Positions 1 to 7,669 of a stretch of 64,000 nucleotides of DNA are shown here, piece by piece. Origin of the DNA: an uncultured Eggerthella sp. (GTDB taxonomy: Bacteria > Actinomycetota > Coriobacteriia > Coriobacteriales > Eggerthellaceae); the NCBI GenBank assembly GCA_958431815.1, contig CAUASB010000009.1:1-64000 (forward strand), read 5' to 3'. A program made the position numbers and the translations under genes. Positions within the stretch are counted from its first letter, which is position 1. Every line of letters begins with the position of its first letter. The notes beneath the pieces were generated by a model. The model was not told the DNA's origin and searched no databases. It worked only from the letters and a program-made list of their open reading frames with translations.

Positions 1-23
1 AGATATAGATATCCAGTACCCAA

Positions 24-78
24 ATAATGACGATTTTTCAGCTTATTGTGGTGGGTAAGCAAGAAAAATCGTCATTAT
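24..78. repeat. Long hairpin-forming inverted repeat, possible terminator
   Basis: Arms 24-39 and 63-78 are perfectly complementary over 16 bp. After a small bulge, an inner 5-bp stem (GCTTA 41-45 / TAAGC 56-60) closes a 10-nt loop. It lies 13 bp beyond the stop of the minus-strand gene at 91-417, so it may end that transcript. It is AT-rich and lacks a clean U-tract, which is unusual for an intrinsic terminator. It could instead be an operator or a remnant of a mobile element. Confidence 0.6.
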
Positions 79-90
79 CAAGTTGACTCT

Positions 91-417
91 TTAAAGACCC
101 ATAAAGATAAGCAGGAGCAGTGCTGCGGAAACGCCTGCAGCATAACGAGCAAACCCAAACCTATCGGTCTTTTTGCCCGAATGCGCTTTGGTGAAAGCCT
201 TGTCCATTGAACCAAGGAGCGGATCAGCAGCAATCTTGCCGGCGATTTTTTCTGAGAACGTAAGTTCTAGAGGCGCACGATAAATACGCTGTTGGTTATT
301 TGTAGGAATAAACGTTTCGAAGTTGATAATCGGCGTTGGCTCTACCTGATCATGATGATATTCAGGCTTTAGCGCCGCAGACCCCACCGTGCGATACGTT
401 ACCGATGTTTTGCTCAT
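91..417 (-). CDS. SOS-linked small tail-anchored membrane protein, candidate cell-division inhibitor
   Basis: This 108-residue protein matches no family that I recognise. The chosen ATG at 417 follows a strong ribosome site (AAGGAGG, 424-430); a longer frame to 519 would run into lexA and has only a TTG start. Residues 1-88 look soluble. The last 20 residues (FARYAAGVSAALLLLIFMGL) form one hydrophobic helix ending at the C-terminus, so the protein is probably tail-anchored with its bulk in the cytosol. It is divergent from lexA, and its promoter has a LexA box in the spacer. In Bacillus (yneA), Corynebacterium (divS) and Mycobacterium (Rv2719c) the gene in this position is an SOS-induced division inhibitor, usually with a LysM domain. 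No LysM is visible here. The division-inhibitor role is inference from position and control only. Confidence 0.75.
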   Translation of the reverse strand: MSKTSVTYRTVGSAALKPEYHHDQVEPTPIINFETFIPTNNQQRIYRAPLELTFSEKIAGKIAADPLLGSMDKAFTKAHSGKKTDRFGFARYAAGVSAALLLLIFMGL

Positions 418-428
418 TACGTGCCTCC

Positions 429-456
429 TTGCATAGAACCTTTGTTCGTGTATACT
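429..456 (+). promoter_or_regulatory. Predicted lexA promoter
   Basis: A TTGCAT -35 box (429-434) and a TATACT -10 box (451-456) are separated by 16 bp. The first LexA box (435-448) fills the spacer, which fits autorepression. The lexA start lies about 60 bp downstream. Confidence 0.55.
435..448. promoter_or_regulatory. LexA (SOS) box 1, degenerate
   Basis: Read on the minus strand the site is CGAACAAAGGTTCT, close to the Gram-positive LexA consensus CGAAC-RNRY-GTTYC with two mismatches. It starts exactly 28 bp before box 2. Confidence 0.55.
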
Positions 457-482
457 GTAAATCGAACATACGTTCCTGTCAA
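454..482 (-). promoter_or_regulatory. Predicted SOS promoter of the small membrane protein gene
   Basis: On the minus strand a perfect TTGACA -35 (477-482) is followed after exactly 17 bp by TACAGT as -10 (454-459). The central LexA box (463-476) occupies the spacer, abutting the -35. LexA binding there would block polymerase directly. Confidence 0.65.
463..476. promoter_or_regulatory. LexA (SOS) box 2, consensus
   Basis: CGAACATACGTTCC matches the Gram-positive LexA consensus at every position. It lies between lexA and the divergent small gene and sits in the spacer of the minus-strand promoter. Confidence 0.9.
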
Positions 483-490
483 TAAAAATA

Positions 491-504
491 CAAACATTTG
501 TTCT
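491..504. promoter_or_regulatory. LexA (SOS) box 3, degenerate
   Basis: CAAACATTTGTTCT keeps the AAC-N4-GTT core but has three mismatches to consensus. It starts exactly 28 bp after box 2 and lies 14 bp before the lexA start codon, where it may obstruct elongation or add cooperativity. Confidence 0.5.
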
Positions 505-518
505 ATCTAGGAGTCGCA

Positions 519-1151
519 ATGTCCAAGCCCCTTACTACACGTCAACGAAGCGTGTATGAATTCATAGAGTCCTACATCATGCAAAAGGGGTATGGCCCAA
601 CGGTGCGTGAAATTGCCGAAGCAGTTCATTTATCCTCCCCTTCCACTGTTCATGTTCATTTGAAAACGCTTGAGGAAAAGGGTTACATCGTGCGCGATCC
701 TTTAAAATCGCGTTCTATTGCACTCCCAGGCAAGCATGAACCTGAGGAAGCATTTGGTTCAGAGGGCTCCAACGATAATTTATCTCTTCCCCTTGTCGGA
801 AACGTCGCAGCTGGCGAGCCTATTCTTGCGGAGCAAAACGTGGAAACCACTATGTCCCTTCCCACTGAATTGGTTGGCGATTCGGCATCGTTCATCTTGG
901 CGGTTCACGGCGAATCGATGATTGAAGCGGGCATTAACGACGGCGACTATGTCGTGGTCAAGGAACAGCAGGTTGCCCGGAATGGGGAAATCATCGTTGC
1001 CTTAATCGACGATGGCGCAACGGTGAAGCGGTTTTACAAGGAAAAAGATCATATTCGTTTGCAGCCGGAAAATTCAAGCATGGATCCTATCATCACGCGT
1101 AACTGCGCAATTGTGGGCAAGGTCGTTGCTGTGCTTCGAAAAGTGTATTAG
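519..1151 (+). CDS. lexA: LexA, SOS repressor and autopeptidase
   Basis: LexA represses DNA-damage genes until RecA filaments trigger its self-cleavage. The 210-residue protein has an N-terminal winged helix-turn-helix (about 1-65, recognition region near 28-50), the scissile Ala98-Gly99 bond in VGNVAAGEP, nucleophile Ser133 in HGESM and general base Lys170 in DGATVKRF. Length and all catalytic residues are normal. The ATG at 519 is preceded by TAGGAG (508-513); an upstream in-frame start at 498 would overlap box 3 and lacks a ribosome site. It is one of only two plus-strand genes here. Three LexA boxes upstream indicate autoregulation, and recA at 10-11 kb carries a matching box. Confidence 0.98.
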   Translation: MSKPLTTRQRSVYEFIESYIMQKGYGPTVREIAEAVHLSSPSTVHVHLKTLEEKGYIVRDPLKSRSIALPGKHEPEEAFGSEGSNDNLSLPLVGNVAAGEPILAEQNVETTMSLPTELVGDSASFILAVHGESMIEAGINDGDYVVVKEQQVARNGEIIVALIDDGATVKRFYKEKDHIRLQPENSSMDPIITRNCAIVGKVVAVLRKVY

Positions 1152-1194
1152 CGTTTCTTCCACTTTGTTCCAGTGTCTTGCCAGGTACTAACCA

Positions 1195-1237
1195 GAAAAA
1201 GATCGGCCCCTTGTCACAAGTGGCAAGGGGCCGATCT
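1195..1237 (-). terminator. Intrinsic terminator of the hflX operon, possibly bidirectional
   Basis: A 14-bp perfect stem pairs 1200-1213 with 1224-1237. On the minus strand it is followed by a run of five U (complement of 1195-1199). It lies between the convergent ends of lexA and hflX and may stop both. The rest of 1238-1368 shows nothing recognisable. Confidence 0.85.
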
Positions 1238-1368
1238 ACATTACAGACAAGCACGGTCTTCGGTCGCGCCTGAACGACTATCTTTTAGTAAAGCCAGCCA
1301 ACCAAGTGTCGCAGCAAGAACCGCCAATAGAGACTATTAAAACGCTCGGGAACTACACCGCCTTGAAC

Positions 1369-2679
1369 CTAATTGAAGACAAAGGGTCTCAACTTTGCTG
1401 CCGCCTGATGACCAGCGCGCACCATAAGCTTGGTGCCGGTGTCAATATACTCCTCGTTCAAGATACTGCACCGCTGATGCGCTAGTGAAACCAGGTCTCC
1501 CCTGCTATACGGAATAAGAACCTCCAGCACTTCTTCCTGCGAAGAGGCAATCAGGGAAATACGGGAAATAAGCTCCTCTATGCCCTCACGCGTTACCGTG
1601 GAAGTGAATACGGCATCAGGGTAACGCGACTTAAGCGCCTCAAGCTGTTCGGGTGTAAGAAGATCCTTCTTGTTGAACACCTCAACACGGCCAATTTCCT
1701 CTGCTCCAATCTGCTCAAGCACCATGTTCACCGTATCGATTTGACGTTCCGCGTTGGGGTCGGAAGCGTCAACAACATGAAGAATCAAATCAGCCCCATT
1801 GATCTCGTCAAGCGTAGACTTGAACGCTTCGACCAAGGTGGTAGGAAGCTTCTGAATGAAACCTACGGTGTCGGTAAGCGTCACTTCCCTACCCTCTGGC
1901 AGTGCCAATTGACGCGTGGTGGAATCAAGCGTTGCGAACAGCTTGTCGTAGCTGAGCACTTCAGAGCCTGTTAGGGCGTTAAGAAGGCTTGATTTGCCAG
2001 CATTAGTGTAACCAGCCAGGGAAACTTTATAGATGCCTGATTCATTGCGACGTTTACGCTGCAGGTCACATTTTTTCGAAAGGGAAGCAAGTTCACGTCT
2101 GATGGAAGTGATCCTGTTGCGAACAAGGCGACGGTCAACCTCAAGCTGGCTTTCACCTTCGCCAAAGCGCGAGCCAACGCCGCCGCCCATACGGTTAGAC
2201 GCCAAATGAGCCCACATACCGCGCAAGCGGGGGTACAGGTATTGGTTTTGGGCTAAACGAACCTGTAGCCTACCCTCTTTGCTTGTAGCATGCAGGGCGA
2301 AGATGTCGAGAATCAGAGCGGTTCGATCAATGACCTTAACGTCCTTGCCAACCACCTTTTCCAGGTTGGATTGCTGCGAAGGAGTAAGCTCATCGTCGAA
2401 AATCACCACATCGGCTGCATAGGAGCGCGCCAAACTGGCAATCTCTTCTGCCTTGCCACTTCCAACGAATGTGCGAGGATTCGGCGAATCAAGCTTCTGA
2501 GTCGTTTGCGCAACCATATCAGCGCCAGCTGTCCAAGCTAAACGCTCCAATTCCGCCAAAGACGATTCCAGGCTCCATTCTTGATTGGGGCGTTCTACGC
2601 CTACCAAGATAGCCCGTTCGCGCGGTTTTTCGATAACGGTTGCAGGACCATGCTGCTTTACTTCGTCGAATTCGATCAT
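1369..2679 (-). CDS. hflX: HflX, ribosome-associated GTPase
   Basis: HflX binds the 50S subunit and splits stalled or hibernating ribosomes, for example after heat or antibiotic stress. The 436-residue protein shows the HflX N-terminal domain (about 20-190, with the family signature NPRTFVGSGKAEEI near 67-80), a short coiled coil (about 190-212), and a TRAFAC GTPase domain with G1 GYTNAGKS (223-230), G3 DTVG (270-273) and G4 NKKD near 338. A C-terminal domain of about 60 residues follows. It is the last gene of the miaB-miaA-dapF-hflX series, 7 bp after dapF. miaA next to hflX is a widespread pairing. Confidence 0.96.
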   Translation of the reverse strand: MIEFDEVKQHGPATVIEKPRERAILVGVERPNQEWSLESSLAELERLAWTAGADMVAQTTQKLDSPNPRTFVGSGKAEEIASLARSYAADVVIFDDELTPSQQSNLEKVVGKDVKVIDRTALILDIFALHATSKEGRLQVRLAQNQYLYPRLRGMWAHLASNRMGGGVGSRFGEGESQLEVDRRLVRNRITSIRRELASLSKKCDLQRKRRNESGIYKVSLAGYTNAGKSSLLNALTGSEVLSYDKLFATLDSTTRQLALPEGREVTLTDTVGFIQKLPTTLVEAFKSTLDEINGADLILHVVDASDPNAERQIDTVNMVLEQIGAEEIGRVEVFNKKDLLTPEQLEALKSRYPDAVFTSTVTREGIEELISRISLIASSQEEVLEVLIPYSRGDLVSLAHQRCSILNEEYIDTGTKLMVRAGHQAAAKLRPFVFN

Positions 2680-2686
2680 ATGTGCC

Positions 2687-3604
2687 TTACAGTTCTATGG
2701 TGCCAGTAAACGACTGAGCCGCTGGCCCCGTCATAAGCACGTGATTGTTTTCTTGCCACGTAATAGTAAGCGTACCACCGCGTAAATGCACTTTGTTAGT
2801 GCGTTCAGAGCGTCCCGTAAGCACGGCTGCAACCAAAGAAGCACAAGCACCAGTGCCACACGCGAGCGTCTCACCGCAGCCACGTTCATAAACACGCATA
2901 TGAAGACCATCTTCAGAAGGAACGATAAACTCAACGTTGGTCTTGGCGGGAAATACGTTGTTCGACTCGAAGAAAGCGCCAATGCGGTTCAAGTCGAACG
3001 CTTCAAGCGATTTCTGACCGTTTACGAACCACTCATCAGGGAGCGATTCGATGTCGTCGAAGAAGCAAACCGCATGAGGGTTGCCCATCGAAACGCACGT
3101 AAAGGCAAAATCACCCCAAGGCGAAGGTACAACCTCTTCCTTCACGAATGATTTCCCATCGGGGGCAACTCCCTTTGCAGGCAAGTCAACAGGAACAAGC
3201 GCAGGATCGAGAATCGGCTCGTCCATATCAACCGACGCTTGGCTCATCAGGCCCTTAGCGTCAAGCTCGAAGGAAATAGGCAGGGGACCGCGTTTAGTGT
3301 CGGCGATATACGAACCGGCTTCCTTGTCGACATAACCATGATCCACCAGAAACTTCGTGAAGCAGCGGACGCCGTTGCCACACATTTCTGCCAGCGTTCC
3401 GTCGGAATTGATGTAATGCATGTAGCCAGCGCATTCGGGGCGCTTCGAAGGACGAACCAGGACAACACCGTCACCGCCAATGCCAAAGTGCCTATCGCAT
3501 AAAAACGCAACTTGTTCGGCGGAAAGCTCAATGGACTCATCGAAATCGTCGATAAACACGAAATCGTTCCCCAGTCCATGCAGTTTCGTGAAGTTCAGTT
3601 CCAT
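2687..3604 (-). CDS. dapF: DapF, diaminopimelate epimerase
   Basis: DapF converts LL- to meso-diaminopimelate, the last step before lysine and the precursor of the peptidoglycan cross-link. The 305-residue protein has the two-lobed epimerase fold with both catalytic cysteines: Cys75 in MCGNGVRCF and Cys249 in GETLACGTGA. The N-terminal signature KLHGLGNDFVFID is intact. The start at 3604 follows a ribosome site (GGAGCTTCTT). It is co-directional with miaA (36 bp gap) and hflX. dapA and dapB lie 17 kb away in a separate unit. Confidence 0.97.
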   Translation of the reverse strand: MELNFTKLHGLGNDFVFIDDFDESIELSAEQVAFLCDRHFGIGGDGVVLVRPSKRPECAGYMHYINSDGTLAEMCGNGVRCFTKFLVDHGYVDKEAGSYIADTKRGPLPISFELDAKGLMSQASVDMDEPILDPALVPVDLPAKGVAPDGKSFVKEEVVPSPWGDFAFTCVSMGNPHAVCFFDDIESLPDEWFVNGQKSLEAFDLNRIGAFFESNNVFPAKTNVEFIVPSEDGLHMRVYERGCGETLACGTGACASLVAAVLTGRSERTNKVHLRGGTLTITWQENNHVLMTGPAAQSFTGTIEL

Positions 3605-3640
3605 AAGAAGCTCCTAAGGGAAGATAAATACACACGTGCA

Positions 3641-4579
3641 TTATTGTAGGGATATGCGTTGCCGATAGGTTTCCAATACCGAATCAATAAGCTGCTGAAC
3701 TGTCATGGAATCAGCATCCAACCAGATAAGACGCTTGTCTCTTCGCAGCCAGGTACGCTGACGCTTAGCGTATCGTCTGGTTGCCGTTTTGATCTGCTCG
3801 CTCGCCTCATCCATTGAGATATCGCCATCAAGCGCTGCGACAACTTCCTTGTACCCAATAGCCTGAGGTGCCGTAAGCGCATCGCGAAAGCCCGACTCGA
3901 GAAGTGCCTCGACCTCCGAGACAAGGCCTTGCTCGAACATGGAATCGACGCGTTTTTCGATGCGCTCCGCAAGCAGCTTCGGATCGCGAGCAAGGCCGAA
4001 GCGAACCGAAGGGACCACTTCGGCTAAATCCTTCATGCCAGCAACCTGCTCTGCATAGGAAACGCCTTGGTTGTGCATTTCGAGAGCGCGAATCACCCTG
4101 CGGACATTATTGGGATGCAAAAGGGATGCCGATGCAGGATCCACTTCGTTCAGCGCATTCCACACCGCTTCGTTGCCCTCTTGCTCTGCTAAAGCCTCAT
4201 ATTTCTTACGAATAGGATTTTCAATCTGGTCCCCTTTAGGAAAACGCATGTCTTCCAGGGCGGCCTGTACGTACAAACCTGTGCCACCGCAAAGGACAGG
4301 CACTTTATCACGCGCCTGGATTTCCGTAAAACACTGGCGTGACATTTCCTGAAACTGCTGCGCAGAATAGGCCTGACCAGGATCAAGTATATCGATCAGA
4401 TGATGCGGAACCTTCATTTCGGATGGATCGAGCTTTGCAGTGCCGATATTCATGCCGCGATACACCTGCATGGAATCAGCTGATACCACTTCCCCATCGA
4501 GGTTCAGGGCAACCTGCTGTGCTAAATCAGACTTGCCTGAAGCAGTTGGCCCTAAGATTGCTACAACTGGGCAGCTCAC
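3641..4579 (-). CDS. miaA: MiaA, tRNA dimethylallyltransferase
   Basis: MiaA adds a dimethylallyl group to N6 of A37 in tRNAs that read UNN codons, the substrate MiaB then methylthiolates. The P-loop GPTASGKS lies at residues 10-17 and the family motifs DSMQVYRGMNIGTAK and LCGGTGLYVQA follow. I chose a GTG start at 4579: it overlaps the TGA stop of miaB (GTGA) and has GAGGGG upstream, which suggests coupled translation. An ATG at 4606 would add 9 residues but has no ribosome site. Length is then 312 residues, normal for the family. Confidence 0.95.
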   Translation of the reverse strand: MSCPVVAILGPTASGKSDLAQQVALNLDGEVVSADSMQVYRGMNIGTAKLDPSEMKVPHHLIDILDPGQAYSAQQFQEMSRQCFTEIQARDKVPVLCGGTGLYVQAALEDMRFPKGDQIENPIRKKYEALAEQEGNEAVWNALNEVDPASASLLHPNNVRRVIRALEMHNQGVSYAEQVAGMKDLAEVVPSVRFGLARDPKLLAERIEKRVDSMFEQGLVSEVEALLESGFRDALTAPQAIGYKEVVAALDGDISMDEASEQIKTATRRYAKRQRTWLRRDKRLIWLDADSMTVQQLIDSVLETYRQRISLQ

Positions 4580-6018
4580 GAAACAACCTGGCCCCTCAAA
4601 TACCATGCACGCGCCACGTCAACACGAACGTTGACAATAGTGCCCTGAAGGTCCTCTATGGAAACGCCCTCGGGAATAGGAGCATGAACCGTCTGGTTCT
4701 TGGGACTCCTGCCCATTAGCACTGATTCATCGCGCTTTGATGCGCCTTCGACCAGGATAGGAACAACCTTACCTGCCTCAGCCTGATTCGCTTCCAACGC
4801 GCCTTCCTGAACCAAGTCGACTAAACGCTCGAAACGTTCCTGGATAACCTCGCGAGGCGTATTGTCCTCCATGCGCGCAGCAGGAGTTCCCTCACGCTTG
4901 GAATAGATAAACGTGAATACCTGCGTGTAGCCTACTTCCTTGATCAGGTCGTAGGTTTGCTGGAAATCCTCTTCGGTTTCGCCAGGAAAGCCCACGATAA
5001 TGTCAGTGGAAAGGGCAATGTCAGGGCGCACTTCACGGAGCTTCTTGATGGTTTCAAGATAATGCTCACGCGTGTAGCGGCGGTGCATCGCCTTCAGAAT
5101 CGTGTTTGAACCCGATTGAACTGGAAGATGAAGCGCCGGCATAAGGTTGTCGAGTTCCCCGAAAGCCTTGATAACGTCGTCGTTCAGATCTTTCGGATGG
5201 GACGTGGCGAAGCGGATGCGCTCGATTCCTGTTGCGGAAACCGCACGCAGCAAATCGGCAAAACGAGGCTCGTCGTACAAATCACGGCCATAGGAATTAA
5301 CGTTCTGGCCCAAAAGCGTTATCTCTTTTACGCCATCGGCCATCAACGCCCGAGCATCGGCAACGATATCTTCCATTGGACGGGACTTTTCGCGGCCACG
5401 TACATACGGAACGATGCAGTAAGAGCAGAAGTTGTTACAGCCAATCGAGATAGGCAGCCATGCCGACCACTTCGATTCACGCTCGCTGGGAAGGTCGGTT
5501 GGAAAATCAGAGGCTTCGGACAAGACCTCTACCTCATGTTCGCCGGTAAGAAGCGTTTGCTCAATAAGGCGAGGCAAGCTTGCCAGGTTGAATGTGCCGA
5601 AAACAACGTCAACATGGGGAAGCTTTTCGACTAGTTCAGCGCCATCGCGCTGGCCAATGCAGCCGCCAATAACCACGATACGTTTGTCGACAGGAGCATT
5701 TTCGCGAAGCGGCACATTTTTAAGGGAGGCAACCTGCCCCATAAGGCGAACATCGGCAGCTTCGCGCACGCAGCACGTGACGAAGATGATGATGTCCGAC
5801 TCTTCCACCGTTTCAACCTCGGTTGCGCCCAATGCCGTGAGCATGCCCACAATACGTTCGGAGTCGTGCTTGTTCATCTGGCAGCCGAACGTAACAACAG
5901 AAAACGTCTTTCCAGCAATGGGGCTGCCAGAAAGATCGCTCCAATCGAGTATGTGCGTAAGAGGAGAAGAACCCTGCGCAGAATCGTGGGGTTCGAAGGT
6001 GGTAGTGTGATTCGTCAT
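4576..6018 (-). CDS. miaB: MiaB, tRNA-2-methylthio-N6-dimethylallyladenosine synthase
   Basis: MiaB is a radical-SAM methylthiotransferase acting on i6A37 of tRNA. The 480-residue protein has the UPF0004 domain with three cluster cysteines (Cys46 in FGCQMN, Cys82 or Cys83 in TCCVRE, Cys120 in GGCIG), the radical-SAM motif Cys194-x3-Cys198-x2-Cys201 and a C-terminal TRAM domain (about 405-480). An N-terminal extension of about 36 residues precedes the catalytic part. It is translationally coupled to miaA, so substrate and product enzymes are made together. RimO and MtaB paralogues occur at 12-13 kb and 31-32 kb; the i6A context and sequence favour MiaB here. Confidence 0.96.
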   Translation of the reverse strand: MTNHTTTFEPHDSAQGSSPLTHILDWSDLSGSPIAGKTFSVVTFGCQMNKHDSERIVGMLTALGATEVETVEESDIIIFVTCCVREAADVRLMGQVASLKNVPLRENAPVDKRIVVIGGCIGQRDGAELVEKLPHVDVVFGTFNLASLPRLIEQTLLTGEHEVEVLSEASDFPTDLPSERESKWSAWLPISIGCNNFCSYCIVPYVRGREKSRPMEDIVADARALMADGVKEITLLGQNVNSYGRDLYDEPRFADLLRAVSATGIERIRFATSHPKDLNDDVIKAFGELDNLMPALHLPVQSGSNTILKAMHRRYTREHYLETIKKLREVRPDIALSTDIIVGFPGETEEDFQQTYDLIKEVGYTQVFTFIYSKREGTPAARMEDNTPREVIQERFERLVDLVQEGALEANQAEAGKVVPILVEGASKRDESVLMGRSPKNQTVHAPIPEGVSIEDLQGTIVNVRVDVARAWYLRGQVVS

Positions 6019-6026
6019 GTAAACCT

Positions 6027-6380
6027 CTATTTTGATTCAGGCGACTGCGCAGAAGCAGCCTCAAAGGGCAGGTAAGGAGCACGCGGCTCTACCGAAAAAC
6101 GTATGGCGATGCGGTATTCGCCATCAATGACGATATCGGCGAAAGAAGGAACGCAAACAATTTCGATTCCCACAGGAGAAAGAAAGCCACGAGAAATCGC
6201 AATCGCCTTAACGGCTTGGTTAACGGCTCCCGCCCCAACTGATTGAATTTCAACAGGTACGCCGTCTTTCATCATTCCGGCAATGGCTCCAGCAACGGAA
6301 GCTGGGGAAGATTTAGAAGAGACCTTTAAGCATCCACCCGTTTGGGGAATGCTAGATGGCTTGGCGGAAATTTCACTCAT
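6027..6380 (-). CDS. spoVS: SpoVS family protein
   Basis: The 117-residue protein carries an almost complete SpoVS domain at about 18-103: LKVSSKSSPASVAGAIAGMM, then GAGAVNQAVKAIAISRGFLS and a VPSFADIVIDGEYRIAIRF block. The family is Alba-like and has been linked to nucleic-acid binding and, in Bacillus, to stage V sporulation and SinR/SlrR control. The ATG at 6380 is preferred over a TTG at 6434. Coriobacteria are not known to sporulate, so the role is likely regulatory rather than sporulation. It begins its own unit upstream of miaB (8 bp gap) with a good promoter. The stretch after residue 103 is a short acidic, Ser-rich tail. Confidence 0.93.
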   Translation of the reverse strand: MSEISAKPSSIPQTGGCLKVSSKSSPASVAGAIAGMMKDGVPVEIQSVGAGAVNQAVKAIAISRGFLSPVGIEIVCVPSFADIVIDGEYRIAIRFSVEPRAPYLPFEAASAQSPESK

Positions 6381-6457
6381 AGTGCGTTTCTTTCGGTAGT
6401 CAGTGGTGCGTTTAATGGTGTGTTTTGACTGCAAATCAGCTTGATTTACGCCGATAT

Positions 6458-6486
6458 ATTGTACTCATATGACGATAAACAGGCAA
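6458..6486 (-). promoter_or_regulatory. Predicted promoter of spoVS-miaB-miaA
   Basis: TTGCCT (-35, 6481-6486) and TACAAT (-10, 6458-6463) on the minus strand are separated by 17 bp. The rest of the 160-bp gap up to the GHKL gene shows no clear terminator, so read-through from upstream is possible. Confidence 0.6.
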
Positions 6487-6540
6487 ATATAGTATGAAGA
6501 AGGAATCTTTTCATTTAATGAGCTCAATCATGGCAAAACC

Positions 6541-7626
6541 CTAGTCGATACGCCTAAGGGGGATTCTGATCACAAGTTCATCCCTTGAGCATCGAGCGCT
6601 TACCTCAACATCGGAATCTAGGTAGTATGCCTGTGCCAACGACGCGAAACATGGCTTCAAGCTTTCCGAAAACGTATCAAGATCTTCCTTTGCAATGCGC
6701 ACCGATTGCTCCTTGCGCAGGTTCTCGTGTTCATTAACGACTTCCTTGGCAATATCGTCGTCAGCCTTCCCCAACATTGCCTGCATATGGGTCGGCAGGG
6801 GCTTCACCTCTCCCTTCATAATGCGGTAAGCAGTGCGAGACGACATGGGGAGTTCTAAACGGCATGAAAGGTCAGACAGCGAAGAAGCGTCTTCGCATAA
6901 GGCAAAACGCTGAATAAACGGCATCTCGTCTGTTGAAACGGCAGGAAGCACCGCGGCCTTGCTGGCCGCAGAGCGCCCCAGCCAATACAACGTCGAAACA
7001 ATCTCAGCAGCGCTTCCTAAGTAGACCGCTACCGAACCGCGTTCCTCGATTGCGAACTCAAGTACCGTACGCAGGATATTGTGCGGTCCACGCAAAACAG
7101 GCTTTCCGTCTTCGCCTTTCGTAATGCAGGGAGCACTGGATTGATCGCGCTTTTCGCCTAAATGTGAAAACGAGGTAGCAACAGAGAAAACGGAACCCAA
7201 TCCGGGAGCAGAGGCAACAACCTGAGCCTTGTCGGCATTTTGGCGAATGGAGTACAGCGCCATGCCTCTGCCGTGCACGCCCCATCTATCGGCATGGAAT
7301 GAATCGAGCTTGGAGGTAACGAACGGCTCGAAGATGGTCTCTTGAAGCTCAAAGGGAACGCCATCACCATCGTCGAGCATGGTAAGGAATCGTTGCTCCT
7401 TTGTAGCCCAGGTCGCTATGAAAATCGCCTTAGCATGGGCATCTCGCGCATTGCGAAGAAGTTCGATAACCACATCTTCGGAAGAGCGAATATCCTGCTT
7501 GGCTTGACGGCGCTGCGCCTCAGCTGCTTTCAAGCGCACAAAGCCATTTCCCAAGTCATCCTGGACGCGGGAATGGTCTTCGCCGGAAAGCTGCTCGATG
7601 AAATGTTGCAATGAAGTATCAGGCAT
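6541..7626 (-). CDS. Orphan GHKL-type ATPase, function unknown
   Basis: The first half (about 45-155) is a GHKL/HATPase_c fold: N-box ELLRNARDA (55-63), G1 box DDGDGVP (85-91) and G2 box GVHGRGM (116-122). There is no phospho-accepting histidine domain, membrane segment, sensor domain or partner response regulator. The second half (about 165-361) is unfamiliar; a stretch near residues 250-275 (LELPMSSRTAYRIMKGEVKP) resembles a helix-turn-helix. The ATG at 7626 has no ribosome site and lies directly after the U-tract of the rny terminator, so the start is uncertain or the mRNA is leaderless. It sits between spoVS and rny. Alternatives are an anti-sigma-like kinase or a MutL/Hsp90-like switch ATPase. 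Confidence 0.8.
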   Translation of the reverse strand: MPDTSLQHFIEQLSGEDHSRVQDDLGNGFVRLKAAEAQRRQAKQDIRSSEDVVIELLRNARDAHAKAIFIATWATKEQRFLTMLDDGDGVPFELQETIFEPFVTSKLDSFHADRWGVHGRGMALYSIRQNADKAQVVASAPGLGSVFSVATSFSHLGEKRDQSSAPCITKGEDGKPVLRGPHNILRTVLEFAIEERGSVAVYLGSAAEIVSTLYWLGRSAASKAAVLPAVSTDEMPFIQRFALCEDASSLSDLSCRLELPMSSRTAYRIMKGEVKPLPTHMQAMLGKADDDIAKEVVNEHENLRKEQSVRIAKEDLDTFSESLKPCFASLAQAYYLDSDVEVSARCSRDELVIRIPLRRID

Positions 7627-7631
7627 ATAAG

Positions 7632-7658
7632 AAAAAAGCCCGCGCCAAAAGCGCGGGC
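7632..7658 (-). terminator. Intrinsic terminator after rny
   Basis: The stem GCCCGCGC (7638-7645) pairs with GCGCGGGC (7651-7658) around a 5-nt loop and is followed on the minus strand by six U (complement of 7632-7637). Confidence 0.92.
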
Positions 7659-7669
7659 GGTAGAGGTTG

